64,000 bases of DNA from Aureibacillus halotolerans. Its GTDB lineage: Bacteria > Bacillota > Bacilli > Bacillales > DSM-28697. Of this stretch, positions 61,295-64,000 are shown in pieces. The translations under genes were made by a program, and so were the position numbers. A model generated the notes under the pieces. That model ran no database searches, was not told where the DNA came from, and worked only from the letters and a program-made list of their open reading frames with translations. How positions within the stretch are numbered: the first letter of the stretch is position 1; each line of letters opens with the position of its first letter. The DNA is taken from contig NZ_SNYJ01000010.1 of assembly GCF_004363045.1 (NCBI RefSeq), positions 86,269 through 150,268 of the forward strand, given 5' to 3'.

Positions 61295-63013
61295 ATGAGT
61301 GATAAAAGATTATATAAACTAGTGAACGTATCAAGTATATTAAACTATTCTGAGAACCCTAGACATGATATAGGAACTAATGAGATTGATACAATAAAAA
61401 AATTAATTAATAAAGTTGGATCACAATATATGTACAATCTTGCAAGTGACATTTTAGTAAATGGGTTACTGGGGGCAAACCTACCTACACTTGTGTATAG
61501 TTCTGAAAAGAAGAAGTACATTGTATATGAAGGTAATAGAAGAGTAGCATGTATTAAATTTCTTAATGACCCATCAATTCTCACAACGATAGATAAATCA
61601 TTAAAACAAAGAATTGAGAAATTAAGAAAAACAGAAAAAACTGTGTACTCAAGTGACATTTACTGCTTAATAACAGATGAAGATGAAGCTTTTACAATAA
61701 TGGAAAGAAATCATTCAGGTGAAGATAAAGGTAGAGGACCAAAAGCTTGGACATCAAAAGAAAAAGCTATCTTTAAAAATAGAATTAAACATAAAATTAC
61801 TATTGAATTAGTAATTGCAGAGCTTTTCGAGAGACACTTTAATGTAGATGTTACAAAAAAGATAAGTTATACAACAATCCAAAGGTTTTTTAATAACAGG
61901 GAAATAAAGAAGGTTCTTGATATTAATTCAGATTTCAAGAACATCTCCAAAGAAAAACTAGTATTAATAAATTATTTGATCGATAAAGCTATTGAAGAGA
62001 GCGCGAAGAGAAAAGTGACTTTAACACGTTTATTTAATAGAGCAAGGGAAATAGAAGATTTTTTTGTTCCTCTGATTGAAGATTACCAGTTGAGTCGGGG
62101 CCCAAAAGATAACCAGGAAGATAAAGAAACTACTGAAAACACTGATGAAAACGGTGGAAATAATGTAGTTGTTCAACATGAGATTAGCAGCAATACTTCC
62201 TCAGAGGGTGACGCTATAGAAACTAATGAACACGAAAGTGAAGTTCTAGTAAAGTTTAACCTATTGAAAAGCATTAATAAATTTTACTTCACTGATCAAA
62301 CAATAAACCTCTTAGAAAATCTAGAAATAACTAATAAAGAGGTTTATACTGCCGAGCTATTAGACATTGATTGTTCGGGTTTAAAAGTAGAAAATGGAAT
62401 TATTCAACCAAATAATTTACCTGGTGAATATAAAGTGATTTATCGATATTATTTGGATAGCTTTAAGAAGGTGATTTGCTGGCAAGATAGTATGACTATA
62501 ACTCTAAAATCAAAAAAATTGTCATTACCAATGCAGCAAACTGTTCTTTCTAGCACGTTTACCGTTAAATATCATGAAATGTTGCAATTTGAAAATGGAG
62601 ATAAACTACGTGCATTAATGGTGTTTTTGTCAAATGAAAGTAAACATGGCAAGTACTCAAATATTCTTAATATAGTGAGTCGTATGTTCTTAGAATATTC
62701 ATTCAGAATGTATGCCTCAAAAGTTTTAAATAACGATAACCAAACCATTGATAAAATAAGTCAAAATTTAAAGGGCTTTATTGATCATTGTTGTAATAAA
62801 ATTGAACAAGAGAATCCCAATAAATTTGTGAAACATATTCAACGTGGTCGTAAAGATGCTACTAATAAAATTGATATATTGCAAAAGAGCATACATTATT
62901 TTGATGTATCAATATCAAATGAAGATATTCAAATAATGTTTACCAATTTAAATATATATTTAGAACATGTATATGATGGAATTATTAAAGAGACTATACA
63001 TAATGCTAATTAA
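61295..63013 (+). CDS. ParB/Srx-like domain protein coupled to the methyltransferase
   Basis: 572 residues. The N-terminus has a ParB/sulfiredoxin-like fold: PTLVYSSEKKKYIVYEGNRR (GNRRVA at 80-85), then a helix-rich DNA-binding-like middle (about 140-270), an acidic low-complexity linker (about 275-320) and a C-terminal region (about 420-572) of helices with RALMVFLSNESKHGKYSNIL. In ParB-like proteins GNRR contacts nucleotide or DNA. I do not recognise the C-terminal half. Paired with an adenine methylase in a defence-like island it could be the effector or the specificity partner. AT-rich; ATG 61295 with ATTGAGGTG. Confidence 0.75.
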   Translation: MSDKRLYKLVNVSSILNYSENPRHDIGTNEIDTIKKLINKVGSQYMYNLASDILVNGLLGANLPTLVYSSEKKKYIVYEGNRRVACIKFLNDPSILTTIDKSLKQRIEKLRKTEKTVYSSDIYCLITDEDEAFTIMERNHSGEDKGRGPKAWTSKEKAIFKNRIKHKITIELVIAELFERHFNVDVTKKISYTTIQRFFNNREIKKVLDINSDFKNISKEKLVLINYLIDKAIEESAKRKVTLTRLFNRAREIEDFFVPLIEDYQLSRGPKDNQEDKETTENTDENGGNNVVVQHEISSNTSSEGDAIETNEHESEVLVKFNLLKSINKFYFTDQTINLLENLEITNKEVYTAELLDIDCSGLKVENGIIQPNNLPGEYKVIYRYYLDSFKKVICWQDSMTITLKSKKLSLPMQQTVLSSTFTVKYHEMLQFENGDKLRALMVFLSNESKHGKYSNILNIVSRMFLEYSFRMYASKVLNNDNQTIDKISQNLKGFIDHCCNKIEQENPNKFVKHIQRGRKDATNKIDILQKSIHYFDVSISNEDIQIMFTNLNIYLEHVYDGIIKETIHNAN

Positions 63014-63059
63014 AACCAGGTCTTGGCGTTCTGATTTTCAAATAAATATGAATTTGGTT

Positions 63060-63094
63060 CGAGAGTTCCTGGTTATAAACCCAGGAACTCTTTT
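63060..63094 (+). terminator. Terminator after the ParB-like gene; group IIC intron target
   Basis: GAGTTCCTGG pairs with CCAGGAACTC, followed by TTTTC. The intron starts two bases later, and group IIC introns characteristically insert behind such hairpins. Confidence 0.9.
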
Positions 63095-63096
63095 CG

Positions 63097-63596
63097 GTGC
63101 GCCCAGCATGGGCGCTATCTATAGGGTGGAAGTCCCGAATGGTGAAGGCAGTAGTAGCCATTAGCTTAAGACAAGGGTGTCCATCGCGAGGTGGAATCTG
63201 AAGGAAGTCGGCGGCAAACCTCCGGTCTGAGGAATACGAACCTCATATAAGGCTAGCATTCGTTGGATGAGCTTGCCGAACAAAGTGAAATCCTTACTGC
63301 CGAAGGCGAATGTGAGTAAATGAGGCAGATGGATGGAGGGAAAGATAGCGCTCTTACCTGGGGAGATCTGTACGGAACGCGAAGTGACCTTCGTAACCCT
63401 ACTTGTGAAAGTAGACTGACCGTACAGAAGTCAGCAGACGCCATAGTACGCCAGATGTTGCAACATCTGGCGGAAGGGCTGAACATGAAATAGGAATTGA
63501 ATATCTTGGCGTTCAAGGATGGACAGAGAAAGCAGACAATCCGGAAGGACTTGCTCTAAGAAGGATGCGGTGAATCCGCAGGGGTCTTAGAGAGGG
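63097..63596 (+). mobile_element. Group IIC intron, 5' part (domains I to III), without its reverse transcriptase
   Basis: Begins GTGCGCCCAGCATGGGCG and continues with GGTGGAAGTCCCGAATGGTG, AAGGGTGTCC, GGAATCTGAAGGAAG, CAAACCTCCGGTCTGAGGAA and TACCTGGGGAGATCTG, closely parallel to the Oceanobacillus iheyensis group IIC intron RNA. Domain IV with the reverse transcriptase, domain V and domain VI are absent: after about 500 nt an insertion element begins. It may be inactive unless a remainder exists beyond the window. Confidence 0.92.
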
Positions 63597-63952
63597 TGTT
63601 AATGACACTAAATAATGTCCAGAAACTGACGGATCATTTTGTCCTAATCTTGACGGATTTATTGCCTTTTATAGATAGGGAGGCTTGTAACGGCCTCCCA
63701 AAATAATCTATAATCCGATCTGATAGGTTTCATTCTGCTTCAAATAGAAGCGGACCTCATGATGACCAGTGATAATGTACCAATCCATTCCAAGCTCCAG
63801 CCGACAGGACAACACTTTTCCATAACCGAGGTACAAATCGAACCATTCACCACACCCCAGTTTGTAACCTGCCTGATCTCCCCAATCAACGATCCAACAA
63901 TCGAGTGATTACGGCCAATGAAATGTACCATCATTGACATAGATCTTACCAA
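63597..63952 (-). mobile_element. Insertion element end (IS21-like features) with a DUF5348-like fragment
   Basis: Starts TGTTAATGACA, interrupting the intron. Two related 19-bp repeats TGTCCAGAAACTGACGGAT (63616-63634) and TGTCCTAATCTTGACGGAT (63640-63658) lie 24 bp apart, as at IS21-type ends. A minus-strand frame ending near 63718 reads ...AGYKLGCGEWFDLYLGYGKV then MDWYIITGHHEVRFYLKQNE, resembling small DUF5348 proteins, but has no start codon in frame, so it is a fragment. A GGGAGGC/GCCTCCC hairpin (about 63680-63700) would end it. Confidence 0.5.
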
Positions 63953-64000
63953 CGAATGCCAAAGATTGTACCAGTGAATGCCAAGCGATGTACCGTGCTC
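63914..64000. repeat. 22-bp tandem repeats at the right window edge (transposon end candidate)
   Basis: Units GCCAATGAAATGTACC, GACATAGATCTTACC, GCCAAAGATTGTACC and GCCAAGCGATGTACC begin at 63914, 63936, 63958 and 63980, exactly 22 bp apart. Multiple short phased repeats like these are transposase-binding sites at IS21-family ends. The array runs off the window. Confidence 0.75.

Noticed and set aside
63253..63516. 87-residue minus-strand frame in the group II intron
   Set aside because: Antisense to structured intron RNA; a chance frame.
63740..63952. 70-residue minus-strand frame starting at ATG 63952
   Set aside because: Another frame of the same strand gives the DUF5348-like sequence; this frame has no family resemblance.

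Overview
This window is the replication-origin region of a low-GC Gram-positive chromosome in the Bacillaceae, most likely a relative of the alkaliphilic or halotolerant bacilli. The gene order (rpmH-rnpA-yidC-jag-mnmE-mnmG-rsmG-noc-soj-spo0J on one side of oriC; dnaA-dnaN-yaaA-recF-remB-gyrB-gyrA on the other), the presence of noc, remB and sporulation-linked yyaC, GTG/TTG starts with strong AAGGAGG sites, and a bipartite origin with a DnaA-trio all fit this. Species cannot be read from the sequence alone. The window is shown with dnaA on the minus strand.

Layout. 1-10.66 kb: gyrA, gyrB, remB, recF, yaaA, dnaN and dnaA on the minus strand, with two DnaA-box clusters around dnaA (the unwinding site with trio lies between dnaA and dnaN) and dispersed repeats in the upstream half of oriC. 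10.66-20 kb: rpmH to spo0J on the plus strand, with a parS site before noc and DnaA boxes over the mnmE promoter. 20-33 kb: cysteine-desulfurase-family enzyme, yyaC, a YkvI-like membrane protein, yyzM, ychF, rpsF-ssb-rpsR, yybS-gdpP-rplI, dnaC (replicative helicase), purA and four tRNA genes, with a 74-bp tandem repeat between tRNA-fMet and tRNA-Asp. 33-38.4 kb: an orphan four-gene ABC exporter operon and a secreted LysM/G5/M23 peptidase with WalR-like sites. 38.6-45.5 kb: the walRKHIJ-htrA cell-wall stress operon.

45.5-56.6 kb is an accessory interval between htrA and rlmH, which I expect to be near neighbours in related genomes. It holds a CNNM/CorC ion transporter with a long structured leader, a self-controlled ArsR/VOC pair with an apparently leaderless promoter, small membrane proteins, an HD hydrolase, a second-type methionine aminopeptidase, and two nearly identical type I toxin-antitoxin modules (plus a third remnant) bracketing an HxlR regulator and an unrecognised 457-residue protein. 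Three intergenic places (20.1, 45.7 and 47.8 kb) carry arrays of a short motif repeated with an exact 21-bp period.

From the 3' end of rlmH (57.42 kb) base composition drops sharply and the content becomes island-like: a fused AAA ATPase-DUF4435/TOPRIM protein resembling PARIS/OLD defence proteins, a broken MazG-like pyrophosphohydrolase, a D12-class adenine methyltransferase tightly coupled to a ParB-like 572-residue protein, a group IIC intron placed behind a terminator and cut off by an insertion element. The rlmH 3' end matches the staphylococcal SCC attachment sequence in nearly every position, so this may be the start of an SCC-like defence island continuing beyond the window. The methylase/ParB-like pair with the fused ATPase-nuclease is the best candidate for an undescribed system here.
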